In this document: positions 1-7,980 of the stretch, in pieces | How positions within the stretch are numbered: position 1 is the first letter of the stretch | How the letters are laid out: every line of letters begins with the position of its first letter | Source: Arthrobacter sp. Alg241-R88 | GTDB lineage: Bacteria; Actinomycetota; Actinomycetes; Actinomycetales; Micrococcaceae | Direction: 5' to 3' | Length of the DNA: 64,000 nucleotides | NCBI RefSeq assembly: GCF_900537115.1 | Contig: NZ_UNRG01000002.1 | Span: forward strand, 496,591 to 560,590 | Notes under the pieces: model-generated | What the model was told of the DNA's origin: nothing | What the model saw: only the letters and a program-made list of their open reading frames with translations | Databases searched by the model: none | Made by a program: the position numbers and the translations under genes

Positions 1-1170
1 GTCATGGGCGCCGGAGAACACGTCGTCGAATTTTTCCAGCAGCTGCTCGTGCGCGAAGCTGGCCGCGTACGTGGTGGCCAGCCGCGTGAACAGGCGCTTT
101 TGGTGGCGCTGGTAATCGAGGAGCACTTCCTCCTCGGTGTGGGATGAGGCATTGAACTGGCGGCGCTCGGTGGCGTACTGGATTGCCGCCTTCAAGGCCA
201 CTTTGGATGCGGCCACGGCGGCGCCATCGAGGGATACCCGGCCCTGCACCAGGGTTCCCAGCATGGTGAAGAAGCGGCGGCCGGGGCTGGCGATGGGGGA
301 GCTGTACCGGCCGTCGGCATCCACGTCCCCGTACCGGTTCAGCAGGTTGGTCCGGGGGATCCGGACATTGGTGAAGTGCAGCCTGCCGTTGTCGATGCCG
401 TTGAGGCCGCCCTTAACACCGTCGTCCTCGCCTCCGATGCCCGGCAGGAATTCTTTTGTCGCGGGGTCCCGGAGATCCACATAGAACGCGTGAACCCCGT
501 GGTTGACGCCCCGGGTAACCAGCTGGGCGAAGACCACTGCGCCCAGGCCGTCAGTGGCCGCGTTTCCGATGTAGTCCTTCCAGGCAGCACGGAAGGGGGT
601 GTGCACGACGAATTCGTCAGTGGAGGGGTCGTAGGTGGCGGTGGTGGCGATGCTGGCCACGTCCGAGCCGTGCCCTGTCTCCGTCATGGCGAAGCACCCC
701 GGGATCTCGAGGTTCATGATGCCCGGAAGCCATCTGGCGTGGTGTTCGGCAGTCCCGAGGTGCATAACCGCGGAACCAAAGAGCCCCCATTGGACGCCGG
801 CTTTGATCTGCAGCGAAGGGTCCGCCACCACCAGTTCCTCAAAACCGGCAATGTTCCCGCCGTGGTCGTCCGAGCCGCCCAGGGACTCGGGAAACGCGCG
901 GTGCACGGCCTCGTTCTCCACGAGGTATTGCAACTGGCCGAACACCCTGGCGCGGTGTTCAGTGTGCGTCAGGCCTTCGATCTTGTGCAGCTCGGGTGAC
1001 GCTGCGAGGTTCCGGGCCTGGAGCCGCACTGCGGCCCACTTGCCAAGGAGCTGCTCACCCAGCGCGTCGACGTCGACGGCGGGCTGTGCGGAGGCTGCTC
1101 CGGAGGCGGCAGCGGCCACCGTGGTGGGGCGGCGCCTGTTTCCAGCGGGACGGTCCACTAGTTCAGTCAT
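1..1170 (-). CDS. Acyl-CoA dehydrogenase/oxidase family flavoprotein (FadE5-like), 3' end cut by window
   Basis: The N-terminal 390 residues are present and the stop lies beyond the window start. The protein has an acyl-CoA dehydrogenase layout: an N-terminal helical region, then a FAD-binding middle segment with CFAMTETGHGSDV near residue 170, followed by the beta domain (ATYDPSTDEFVVHTP) and the KNYATER-type helix region (IQYATERRQFN). The long N-terminus suggests the roughly 600-residue FadE5-type subfamily rather than the 380-residue type. It would oxidise acyl-CoA to trans-2-enoyl-CoA in the cytoplasm. The ATG at 1170 is chosen because it precedes the conserved helical region. It runs in the same direction as the adjacent TetR gene, opposite a thiolase/reductase/hydratase operon, an arrangement recalling the M. 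tuberculosis Rv0241c-Rv0244c cluster. Confidence 0.88.
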   Translation of the reverse strand, partial: MTELVDRPAGNRRRPTTVAAAASGAASAQPAVDVDALGEQLLGKWAAVRLQARNLAASPELHKIEGLTHTEHRARVFGQLQYLVENEAVHRAFPESLGGSDDHGGNIAGFEELVVADPSLQIKAGVQWGLFGSAVMHLGTAEHHARWLPGIMNLEIPGCFAMTETGHGSDVASIATTATYDPSTDEFVVHTPFRAAWKDYIGNAATDGLGAVVFAQLVTRGVNHGVHAFYVDLRDPATKEFLPGIGGEDDGVKGGLNGIDNGRLHFTNVRIPRTNLLNRYGDVDADGRYSSPIASPGRRFFTMLGTLVQGRVSLDGAAVAASKVALKAAIQYATERRQFNASSHTEEEVLLDYQRHQKRLFTRLATTYAASFAHEQLLEKFDDVFSGAHD

Positions 1171-1231
1171 GTCAATGTCCTTCGTTGGTGCTGACAGATG
1201 GGTTGGTGGTGCTGCGGCAAAGCAAGGGGGA

Positions 1232-1906
1232 TCACGCGTCGGGGGCGGACAGCTTGGGCAGTTCAGGAGCGATGCCAACGCACAGCCAGGCGGTGATCTG
1301 CCGCGCCATCGCCTCCTGCCCTGGTTTTGTTGGGGAGTCCGGCGTACTTAGCCACTGTTCACCGGCGTTCCGGACCAGCCCGATTGCCGCTTTGGGCCAG
1401 TAGCCGATGACGGCCTCCTTGCCGTCCCCCAAATGCGAACGCATGGGGGTGGCAATCATGTCGGCGACGGCTTCAAAGAAGTGTCCCAGCGCAGCCGATC
1501 CCGCCGCAGGATCCCGCGTAGTTGCCGGTTCCGCTGCGGCATGACGTGTCACAAAGGTGTAGACGTTGGGGCTCGTACTGGCCATCTGAAGGTAGGCGGT
1601 GACCATTGCCAGCAAACCTTCACGCGGAGTGACGGCGCTCTGTGCAGCCTCCTGGATCCGGCGCTGCATCTGGCTGAGGACAACTTCGCCCACAGCCTGC
1701 TGCAGCCCGGCCTTGTCCCCGAAATAGCGGTAGAAGACAGACTTGGAGGTACCCGCGGCGGCGGCAATGTCCTCCATGGAGGCGTCGCTGCCCAGTGCGT
1801 GCACCGCCCGGCGGGCTGACTTGATCAGCTCCCTGCGCCGCTCCTCCCGGTGGCTCTGCCAGCGGGACGAGCGGCCGTCACCAGGCCCGGCGGCAACGGC
1901 GGGCAT
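1232..1906 (-). CDS. TetR family transcriptional regulator
   Basis: A 224-residue TetR-type repressor. The N-terminal helix-turn-helix is clear (ASMEDIAAAAGTSKSVFYRY), followed by an all-helical ligand-binding domain. The ATG at 1906 is preferred because an AGGAAG-like ribosome site lies 8-9 bases upstream; a GTG at 1930 is the alternative but starts beside the palindrome. It lies between an acyl-CoA dehydrogenase (same strand) and a divergent thiolase operon, and a perfect inverted repeat occupies the divergent intergenic region. The likely role is acyl-CoA-responsive control of these beta-oxidation-like genes; the ligand is inferred from neighbours only. Confidence 0.9.
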   Translation of the reverse strand: MPAVAAGPGDGRSSRWQSHREERRRELIKSARRAVHALGSDASMEDIAAAAGTSKSVFYRYFGDKAGLQQAVGEVVLSQMQRRIQEAAQSAVTPREGLLAMVTAYLQMASTSPNVYTFVTRHAAAEPATTRDPAAGSAALGHFFEAVADMIATPMRSHLGDGKEAVIGYWPKAAIGLVRNAGEQWLSTPDSPTKPGQEAMARQITAWLCVGIAPELPKLSAPDA

Positions 1907-1930
1907 CTGCCCTGCTTCCTGGATGTTCAC

Positions 1931-1961
1931 GATACCCAGCGTATCAGGTACGCTGGGTATC
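1931..1961. promoter_or_regulatory. Perfect 13-bp inverted repeat, probable TetR operator
   Basis: GATACCCAGCGTA, a 5-base spacer TCAGG, then TACGCTGGGTATC: both arms match without error. It lies between the TetR gene start (1906) and the thiolase start (1992), the usual place for a TetR-family operator that controls both directions. Confidence 0.75.
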
Positions 1962-1991
1962 GGTAATCGAACGTGACCCGAGGAGATAGCC

Positions 1992-3356
1992 ATGTCCATT
2001 GACGGACAGCCCACCACCGGACCCGACGCCGCCGGAACTCCCGCCGCAACCTCCGCCCCTGCACCCCGCAGGGCCGTCATTGTGGGAGGCAACCGCATCC
2101 CGTTTGCGCGGTCCGGCGGGGCCTATGCCAAGTCCTCGAACCAGGACATGCTGACTGCTGCCCTGGACGGACTGATCGCACGGTTCGGGCTGCAGGATGA
2201 ACGCATCGGGGAAGTGGGCGCCGGTGCAGTGCTGAAGCATTCAAGGGACTTCAATCTCACCCGTGAGGCCGTCCTCGGATCCGCACTGTCCCCGGAGACG
2301 CCTGCCTACGACCTCCAGCAGGCCTGCGCCACAGGGCTGGAAACTGTCGTAGGACTGTCCAACAAGATCAAGCTGGGCCAGATCGACTCCGCGATCGCCG
2401 GCGGCGTCGACTCTGCCTCTGATGCACCCGTGGTGGTCAGCGAAGGACTCCGTGAGGTGATCCTGGACCTCAACCGGGCAAAAACCCTTCCACAGCGGCT
2501 GCAGATCCTCAGCCGCCTGCGGCCCAAGGACCTGGCGCCGCTGGCGCCCGGAACGGCCGAGCCGAGGACGGGGCTGTCCATGGGGGAGCACCAGGCACTG
2601 ACCACGGCACAGTGGAAGATTTCGCGGGAGGCGCAGGATGAAGTGGCCCTGAACAGCCACCGGAACCTCGCTGCCGCCTACGAGGCCGGATTCTTCGACG
2701 ACCTTCTCACCCCGTACCGGGGGCTGGCGCGGGACGGCAACCTGCGGCCCGATACTTCGCTGGAAAAACTCGCAACCCTGAAGCCGGTCTTTGGCAGGAA
2801 CCTCGGTGCCGATGCGACCATGACAGCCGGCAACTCCACCCCGTTGACGGACGGCGCCTCCACTGTGCTGCTGTCCTCCGAAGAGTGGGCCGACGCCCGC
2901 GACCTGCCCAAGCTGGCCGCTGTGGTGGACGCCGAAGCCGCCGCGGTGGACTTTGTGCACGGGAAGGACGGCCTGCTGATGGCACCGGTCTTCGCCGTGC
3001 CCAGGCTGCTCTCCCGGCACGGACTCACCCTGGACGACTTTGACTTCATCGAAATCCACGAAGCCTTCGCGGCCACCGTCCTCAGCATGCTGGCAGCCTG
3101 GGAGGACGAGGAATTCGGGCGGACCCGGCTGGGGCTGCCTGGTGCCTTTGGCAAAATCGACCGGTCGAAGTTGAATGTCAACGGGTCCTCGCTTGCCGCG
3201 GGCCATCCGTTCGCCGCTACCGGCGGCCGGATTGTGGCTTCGCTCGCCAAGACGCTCCACGAAAAAGCCAGCACCGAAGGCCGTCCAGTACGGGGCCTCG
3301 TCTCGGTCTGTGCAGCCGGCGGACTTGGCGTCGCGGCGATTCTTGAATCACTGTAG
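1992..3356 (+). CDS. Acetyl-CoA C-acyltransferase (thiolase, FadA2/FadI-like)
   Basis: A 454-residue thiolase. The nucleophilic Cys is at residue 112 (QQACATGLET), the EIHEAFA motif is near 355, GHPFAATGGR near 400 and the second catalytic Cys at about 440 (SVCAAGGLG). It would cleave 3-oxoacyl-CoA with CoA, or condense in reverse. The N-terminus carries about 25 extra Ala/Pro-rich residues compared with ordinary thiolases. It is the first gene of a three-gene operon with a large FabG-type reductase and a MaoC hydratase. The palindrome at 1931-1961 sits 30 bases upstream, so TetR control is likely. Confidence 0.93.
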   Translation: MSIDGQPTTGPDAAGTPAATSAPAPRRAVIVGGNRIPFARSGGAYAKSSNQDMLTAALDGLIARFGLQDERIGEVGAGAVLKHSRDFNLTREAVLGSALSPETPAYDLQQACATGLETVVGLSNKIKLGQIDSAIAGGVDSASDAPVVVSEGLREVILDLNRAKTLPQRLQILSRLRPKDLAPLAPGTAEPRTGLSMGEHQALTTAQWKISREAQDEVALNSHRNLAAAYEAGFFDDLLTPYRGLARDGNLRPDTSLEKLATLKPVFGRNLGADATMTAGNSTPLTDGASTVLLSSEEWADARDLPKLAAVVDAEAAAVDFVHGKDGLLMAPVFAVPRLLSRHGLTLDDFDFIEIHEAFAATVLSMLAAWEDEEFGRTRLGLPGAFGKIDRSKLNVNGSSLAAGHPFAATGGRIVASLAKTLHEKASTEGRPVRGLVSVCAAGGLGVAAILESL

Positions 3357-3365
3357 GGGGAACGC

Positions 3366-4706
3366 ATGACAGACAAGTACGCACAACTGGTCAACCAGGG
3401 CCTGGGCAGGAACGTGGCCAGGAAGCTCGGGCTGCCCCAGCCGGCAGTACTGCGCCGGTACGAGCCCGGCCAGCCGTTGATTGCCGGGCCAATCCTGGTC
3501 CAGGGCGGCACTGCCGGCGCCGACAGCCTGGCCGCCGAACTGCTTTCCTGGGACCTTGACGTCAGGCGCCACGCCGTTCCGCGGGAGAAGCTTGGTGCCA
3601 TCATCCTGGTGCTGGACGAAGTGGCTGAACCTGGAGACCTCGGGAAGCCGATTCTCGCCGCTGCAGCCTCCCTGCGCGATCTCGCCCCGGGCGGCCGTGT
3701 AATGACGGTGTCCCGGCCCGCCTCGGACGCACCCTCGCCGGCGGCAGCAGCCGCACGCCAGGGGGTGGACGGGTTCCTGCGTTCCCTGGCCAAGGAACTG
3801 CGTGGTGGTGCCACCGGCAACGGCATTCTCCTGGCGCGGGACGTCAACACAACGAGCCCAAGCGCGCTGGCGGCAGTCCGGTTCTTCCTCTCCGGCCGCT
3901 CCGCTTTTGTGGACGGCCAGTTCGTCACGGTGTCCACGACGGCGGGAGAACTTTCCGCGGATCCTGAGACGCCCCTGGCCGGAAGGGTCGCCGTCGTCAC
4001 CGGGGCAGCCCGCGGCATCGGCGCGGCCATAGCCCGCACATTGCACCGGGACGGCGCCACCTTGGTGCTGGTGGACATCCCTGCGGCGGGCGACCAGCTG
4101 GCTGCGGTGGCGAATGAGGTGCGGGGGACAGCCCTCCAGCTGGACATCAGCAGGGGGGATGCCGGACAACGGATGCTGGAGCACGCCGCCCAGCGGCACG
4201 GGCGCTTGGACATCATGGTCCACAATGCCGGCATCACCAGGGACAAGCTCCTGGCCAACATGGATGAGGGCCGCTGGAACTCCGTGATCAACATCAACAT
4301 TGCCGCCCAGCTGCGGATCAATGAGGCCCTCCTGGCCTCTGAACACTTCCGCAGCTCTCCCCGGATCGTCTCCGTTGCCTCCACGAGCGGCATCGCCGGC
4401 AACCGCGGGCAGACGAACTATGCGGCGTCCAAGGGCGGTGTCATGGGGATGGTCCGGGCGGCTGCTCCGCTTCTTGCCGGGCAAGGCGGCAGCATCAACG
4501 CCGTCGCGCCGGGGTTCATCGAAACCGAGATGACGGCCCGGATACCCTTTGCACTGCGGGAGATGGGCCGGCGCCTGAACTCGCTCCAGCAGGGTGGCCA
4601 GCCATCCGACGTCGCAGAGACCATAGCCTTCCTGGCCAGCGACGCGGCTGGCGGTATCAACGGCGAGGTGCTCCGGGTCTGCGGCCAGAACCTGGTGGGG
4701 GCATGA
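3366..4706 (+). CDS. High-molecular-weight 3-oxoacyl reductase (FabG4-like SDR)
   Basis: A 446-residue protein, nearly twice the usual SDR length. The first roughly 200 residues form a degenerate Rossmann-like domain; the second half is a full short-chain dehydrogenase with the nucleotide motif VVTGAARGIG, a HNAG motif, and a catalytic Ser-Tyr-Lys in ASTSGIAGNRGQTNYAASK. This architecture matches the HMwFabG/FabG4 family, which reduces 3-oxoacyl-CoA or 3-oxoacyl-ACP with NAD(H). It starts 9 bases after the thiolase stop and its last 4 bases overlap the next gene, so it is translationally coupled. Confidence 0.93.
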   Translation: MTDKYAQLVNQGLGRNVARKLGLPQPAVLRRYEPGQPLIAGPILVQGGTAGADSLAAELLSWDLDVRRHAVPREKLGAIILVLDEVAEPGDLGKPILAAAASLRDLAPGGRVMTVSRPASDAPSPAAAAARQGVDGFLRSLAKELRGGATGNGILLARDVNTTSPSALAAVRFFLSGRSAFVDGQFVTVSTTAGELSADPETPLAGRVAVVTGAARGIGAAIARTLHRDGATLVLVDIPAAGDQLAAVANEVRGTALQLDISRGDAGQRMLEHAAQRHGRLDIMVHNAGITRDKLLANMDEGRWNSVININIAAQLRINEALLASEHFRSSPRIVSVASTSGIAGNRGQTNYAASKGGVMGMVRAAAPLLAGQGGSINAVAPGFIETEMTARIPFALREMGRRLNSLQQGGQPSDVAETIAFLASDAAGGINGEVLRVCGQNLVGA

Positions 4707-5614
4707 CGCCTGTACAGCCGCTCATCCTGGGGGAGATGCCGTCGCTTTCCAAGCTCTACGTCAATGCTGCCGCCCAGGCAGCCCGACGCCGGCTGCTGGG
4801 GACGCATGACGGATCAGTCCTTCCGGCAGAGAGCCACGAAGTCCGCGGTGTCACGGTTGACGTCGGGAACCTTACGGCGTACCAGCACCTCATTGGCGAA
4901 ACGGCGAGTGATGTCCTGCCCGCAGGATTCATCCATGCCGTGGCGTTTCCGCTCGCCATGAGCGTCATGAACCGGGACGATTTTCCCTTGCCGCTGCTCG
5001 GCATGATCCACCTGCGCAACGTCGTGGAACACAGGCGGCCGCTCCTCTTCACGGATACCCTGGTCATCGCCGCGCACGTGGAGAACCTTCGTGGTCACCG
5101 GTCGGGCACACAAGTGGACCTCGTGGCCGAGGTCCGCAGGGCCCCGGCTGAGGAAATCTACTGGCGGGGGGTCTCCACCTACCTGGCCAAGGGCGTTTTC
5201 CTGCCGGGAATCGACAAACCGACAGTCGCCCCGGCACGGCCGGAGTTCACGGCGCCGGATCCCACCGCGCTGTGGCAGCTCGGCGTGGACACCGGAAGGG
5301 CGTACGCGGCGGTGTCCGGCGACTTTAACCCGATCCACCTCAGCGTGCTGTCCGCCAAGGCGTTGGGCATGCGCCGCTCCATCGCCCACGGCATGTATCT
5401 GGCGGCCAGGGCACTCGCCGACGTCGGCGCCGTCCGCGGGGATTCCTTCACCTGGGAAGTCGACTTCGAGGCGCCGGTTTTCCTTCCCTGCCGCGTCGCC
5501 CTGGACATCAGTACCGTGCAGGAAGCGGCAGGAGCTTGGGAACGTTCCGACTTCGTGGCGTGGAACCCCCGCTCCGGCCGCCGTCACTTCAGCGGCTCAG
5601 TCGCCGCCCTCTAG
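4703..5614 (+). CDS. MaoC-like (R)-specific enoyl hydratase (HtdX-like)
   Basis: A 303-residue MaoC-type dehydratase. The hydratase-2 motif is present near residue 210: GDFNPIHLSVLSAKALGM followed by SIAHGMY, with the Asp and His expected for catalysis. The N-terminal half looks like a non-catalytic hot-dog repeat, as in double-hot-dog members. It would interconvert trans-2-enoyl and (R)-3-hydroxyacyl thioesters. The start codon overlaps the reductase stop by 4 bases. Its 3' end overlaps the convergent FUSC gene by 18 bases. Confidence 0.92.
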   Translation: MTPVQPLILGEMPSLSKLYVNAAAQAARRRLLGTHDGSVLPAESHEVRGVTVDVGNLTAYQHLIGETASDVLPAGFIHAVAFPLAMSVMNRDDFPLPLLGMIHLRNVVEHRRPLLFTDTLVIAAHVENLRGHRSGTQVDLVAEVRRAPAEEIYWRGVSTYLAKGVFLPGIDKPTVAPARPEFTAPDPTALWQLGVDTGRAYAAVSGDFNPIHLSVLSAKALGMRRSIAHGMYLAARALADVGAVRGDSFTWEVDFEAPVFLPCRVALDISTVQEAAGAWERSDFVAWNPRSGRRHFSGSVAAL

Positions 5615-6760
5615 AGGTTCCCGCCGGGGCGGTGCCCCCGAATCACTTGGCGGGTGGACGGCGCGCAGGATCCGGTGGAGGCTCAGGAGGATCGATTCGG
5701 ACGCCGGAACCGCGCCTTCGTCCAGCTCCCGGGTGGCGGTGGATGCCATGCAGGCTTCCACCGCCGTGCTGGCGGCCTGATAAAGATCCTCCTGCTGTTG
5801 CGGGTCTTCATTGCTGAATGAGCGCAGCAATTCGCCTGTGGCGGTAATGGCTCCGGCCAGGGGACCATTGTCTTGCAGCGGGACGGTGTACGGCACGTCG
5901 CTTTCCCAGATGACGTCGGAGAGCACGTCCGTCATGTCCTGAATGTGGAAGGTGACCCTCTCCAGCTCGCGAAGATTACGGTAGTCACGGTCAATGTCCC
6001 GGGGGTGGAGTTTACGGCGGGGGTTGGCACGCCGGCTTGCGTCGGCTTCCTTCACGAGATGCCGTACCGTGCGCGCTGCTGATGCCAGCTCATCCGAACG
6101 GCGCGACCATTCCTCATGCTCGGGCGGCCATTCCTCCTCCAGCGCCGCGCCCATGTCCGTCAGTTGCCTGCCCAAGGCAAGGCGGAGTTCGTCGAGGCTG
6201 GCCGCCGCGGCACTCAGGTGCAGCGGGGGAAAGACCAGGAAGTTCACTGCGATGCCCACGGCAACGCCGGCGCCCATTTGCACGAGGTAGCCAAAGGAAA
6301 AGTCGTCAGCGTTGCTGCCTCCCACGAGGAGCACCAGCAGGGCCGCCGTCGGAATCCAATCGCTGCCCGAGCCGATCCATGGCAACCCGCCCAGCAGTAC
6401 GCCTATGCCCATGAATAAAGCGACCGTCAGGGGCGAGGGATCGGCGATGTTCACCAGGATGACCGCGAGGCCTATTCCCATACTGAGTCCGGCGAGGGCT
6501 TGGAAGCCTTGCCGGACTGAGCCGGCCACGTTGTGGTACATCGCCACCAGCGCTCCCAGTGGCGCGTAGTAGGGATAGTTCGCGGCTGCACCGGGCATGA
6601 GCGGGGCGATGAGGAATGCCAACCCTGCGGCCAGGGCGGCTTTGGCCGCCAACTGGAGGCGTTGTGCAGCGAACGCTGCGGACAGTCCTTCCACTGCCTG
6701 CTTCAGAAACTGGGTCCCCTTGGCCCACCGGACTGCCGGACGTGCTTGAGATTTGCCCAT
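5597..6760 (-). CDS. FUSC family membrane protein
   Basis: A 387-residue protein whose first half holds about six hydrophobic helices (LAAKAALAAGLAFLIAPLM through GYLVQMGAGVAVGIAVNFL) and whose second half is soluble, helical and charged. This is the FUSC/aromatic-acid exporter-like layout (PF13515 type). The substrate cannot be told. The ATG at 6760 is chosen because a TAGGGT box ends 7 bases upstream (leaderless arrangement) and the hydrophobic region follows shortly after; the open frame continues upstream without recognisable protein sequence. Confidence 0.8.
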   Translation of the reverse strand: MGKSQARPAVRWAKGTQFLKQAVEGLSAAFAAQRLQLAAKAALAAGLAFLIAPLMPGAAANYPYYAPLGALVAMYHNVAGSVRQGFQALAGLSMGIGLAVILVNIADPSPLTVALFMGIGVLLGGLPWIGSGSDWIPTAALLVLLVGGSNADDFSFGYLVQMGAGVAVGIAVNFLVFPPLHLSAAAASLDELRLALGRQLTDMGAALEEEWPPEHEEWSRRSDELASAARTVRHLVKEADASRRANPRRKLHPRDIDRDYRNLRELERVTFHIQDMTDVLSDVIWESDVPYTVPLQDNGPLAGAITATGELLRSFSNEDPQQQEDLYQAASTAVEACMASTATRELDEGAVPASESILLSLHRILRAVHPPSDSGAPPRREPLEGGD

Positions 6761-6767
6761 CCGATCC

Positions 6768-6773
6768 ACCCTA
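6768..6773 (-). promoter_or_regulatory. -10 box (TAGGGT) of FUSC gene, leaderless
   Basis: TAGGGT read on the minus strand, 7 bases before the ATG at 6760. No ribosome site lies between them. Confidence 0.45.
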
Positions 6774-6840
6774 GGGGGCCTGTGGGGGAGGGGACAAAGC
6801 TGCTGGTCAGGGCGGCAGTAAAAGGCGGCGGGCGGAACTT

Positions 6841-7950
6841 TTAGGACAAAGCCGCCGCTGAACGGCGCACGGCTGCGGCCAATTGGTGCGCCTTCCCAGG
6901 GGTGCGTCCGTCCTCCGCCCGCCGTGGGATGTAGCCGAATCCCAAGCCGTAGGCGGGGTCCGCGAACCCGAGGGCAGCGTTGGCACCTTCGTGGCCGAAA
7001 GCGCGGTGGCTGCCGAAGTTCCGGGAGGGATGCGGCTTCATAAAAACCACGGCGAAAGCGTTGTCCAGGCCGGAGGAACGGTCCAGGCCCCACACCTGTT
7101 CCTGGGACATCAACTCCACCGTCCCGGGAGCCAGGAATCCTTCCCCGCCGTTGACTCCGGTGGTGGCTGCGGCATAAAGCCGGGCCAGGCCCTCAGCAGA
7201 TCCCACCCCGCCGGCCGCCGACATGCCTGCCCGGCGGACACCGCGGACGTTGGGGAGCTCCATGATGGTGCTGACGGGTGCGTTGCTGTTCAGCCCGTCC
7301 AGGCTGAGCGGATCGACCCATGGCTGTTGCGGATCGATGGTGTACAGGACGTCCCGGTAACGGGGCTCCAACTCCTCCGGCAGGCCAAGGTAGAAATCGA
7401 TGTCCAGTGCCGTCCGGATCCGGCGGTCATAGATGTCCTGCAGCGATTCTCCCGCCGCGCGGCGGCACAGCTCTTCCATGATGATCCCGATGGTCAGGGC
7501 GTGGTAGCCGAACTGGCGGCCAGGCCGCCAGGCTGGGCGGGCCGCGGCGAGGCGGGCGGCAGCACTAGGGGTAGTGAACTCGTCCAGGGCGAAACCGCCT
7601 TCCACCCCCATGATTCCCGCCTGGTGGGACAGGGCTTCCCGTACCAGCAGCCGGTCCTTGCCATGGACGGCAAACTCCGGCCAGTAGTGGGCAATCCTGG
7701 CGTCAAGGTCAAGCAGCCCGTCCTGGACCAGGAGTGCGACCACCATGGCTGCGACTCCCTTCGAGCAGGAGTATGCGCCCGTTATCGTACCTTCGTCCAT
7801 GTCCGGTCCACCTGCGAGTGCCACCACCTGCTTCCCGTGATCGTAAGCCGCCAGCTGCGCACTGTACTGCGGGTCCTTCGCCAGGAATGATTCGAAGAGC
7901 TCCAGGACATTTTCGTAGCCGGGCGCTACGTGGCGTTGAGTTGTCTGCAT
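6841..7950 (-). CDS. Serine hydrolase of the beta-lactamase/EstB family
   Basis: A 369-residue class C beta-lactamase-fold hydrolase. The SxxK nucleophile motif is in GAYSCSKGVAA (Ser about 80), and the C-terminal part has the GHEGANAALGFAD segment typical of EstB-like esterases in place of KTG. The usual YxN tyrosine is probably the Tyr in FGYHALTIG. No signal peptide is seen, so it is probably cytoplasmic and more likely an esterase than an antibiotic-hydrolysing enzyme. A TAAACT box lies 6 bases before the ATG. Confidence 0.87.
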   Translation of the reverse strand: MQTTQRHVAPGYENVLELFESFLAKDPQYSAQLAAYDHGKQVVALAGGPDMDEGTITGAYSCSKGVAAMVVALLVQDGLLDLDARIAHYWPEFAVHGKDRLLVREALSHQAGIMGVEGGFALDEFTTPSAAARLAAARPAWRPGRQFGYHALTIGIIMEELCRRAAGESLQDIYDRRIRTALDIDFYLGLPEELEPRYRDVLYTIDPQQPWVDPLSLDGLNSNAPVSTIMELPNVRGVRRAGMSAAGGVGSAEGLARLYAAATTGVNGGEGFLAPGTVELMSQEQVWGLDRSSGLDNAFAVVFMKPHPSRNFGSHRAFGHEGANAALGFADPAYGLGFGYIPRRAEDGRTPGKAHQLAAAVRRSAAALS

Positions 7951-7956
7951 CCGGCC

Positions 7957-7962
7957 AGTTTA
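7957..7962 (-). promoter_or_regulatory. -10 box (TAAACT) of serine hydrolase gene, leaderless
   Basis: TAAACT on the minus strand with exactly 6 bases to the ATG at 7950. Confidence 0.45.
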
Positions 7963-7980
7963 GCCAGAAAGCGCTTTCCT

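Noticed and set aside
2678..4402. A 574-codon open frame on the minus strand opposite the thiolase and reductase genes
   Set aside because: It lies antisense to two clearly coding genes with full family motifs, is rich in Arg/Ser/Pro, and arises from high GC at third positions.
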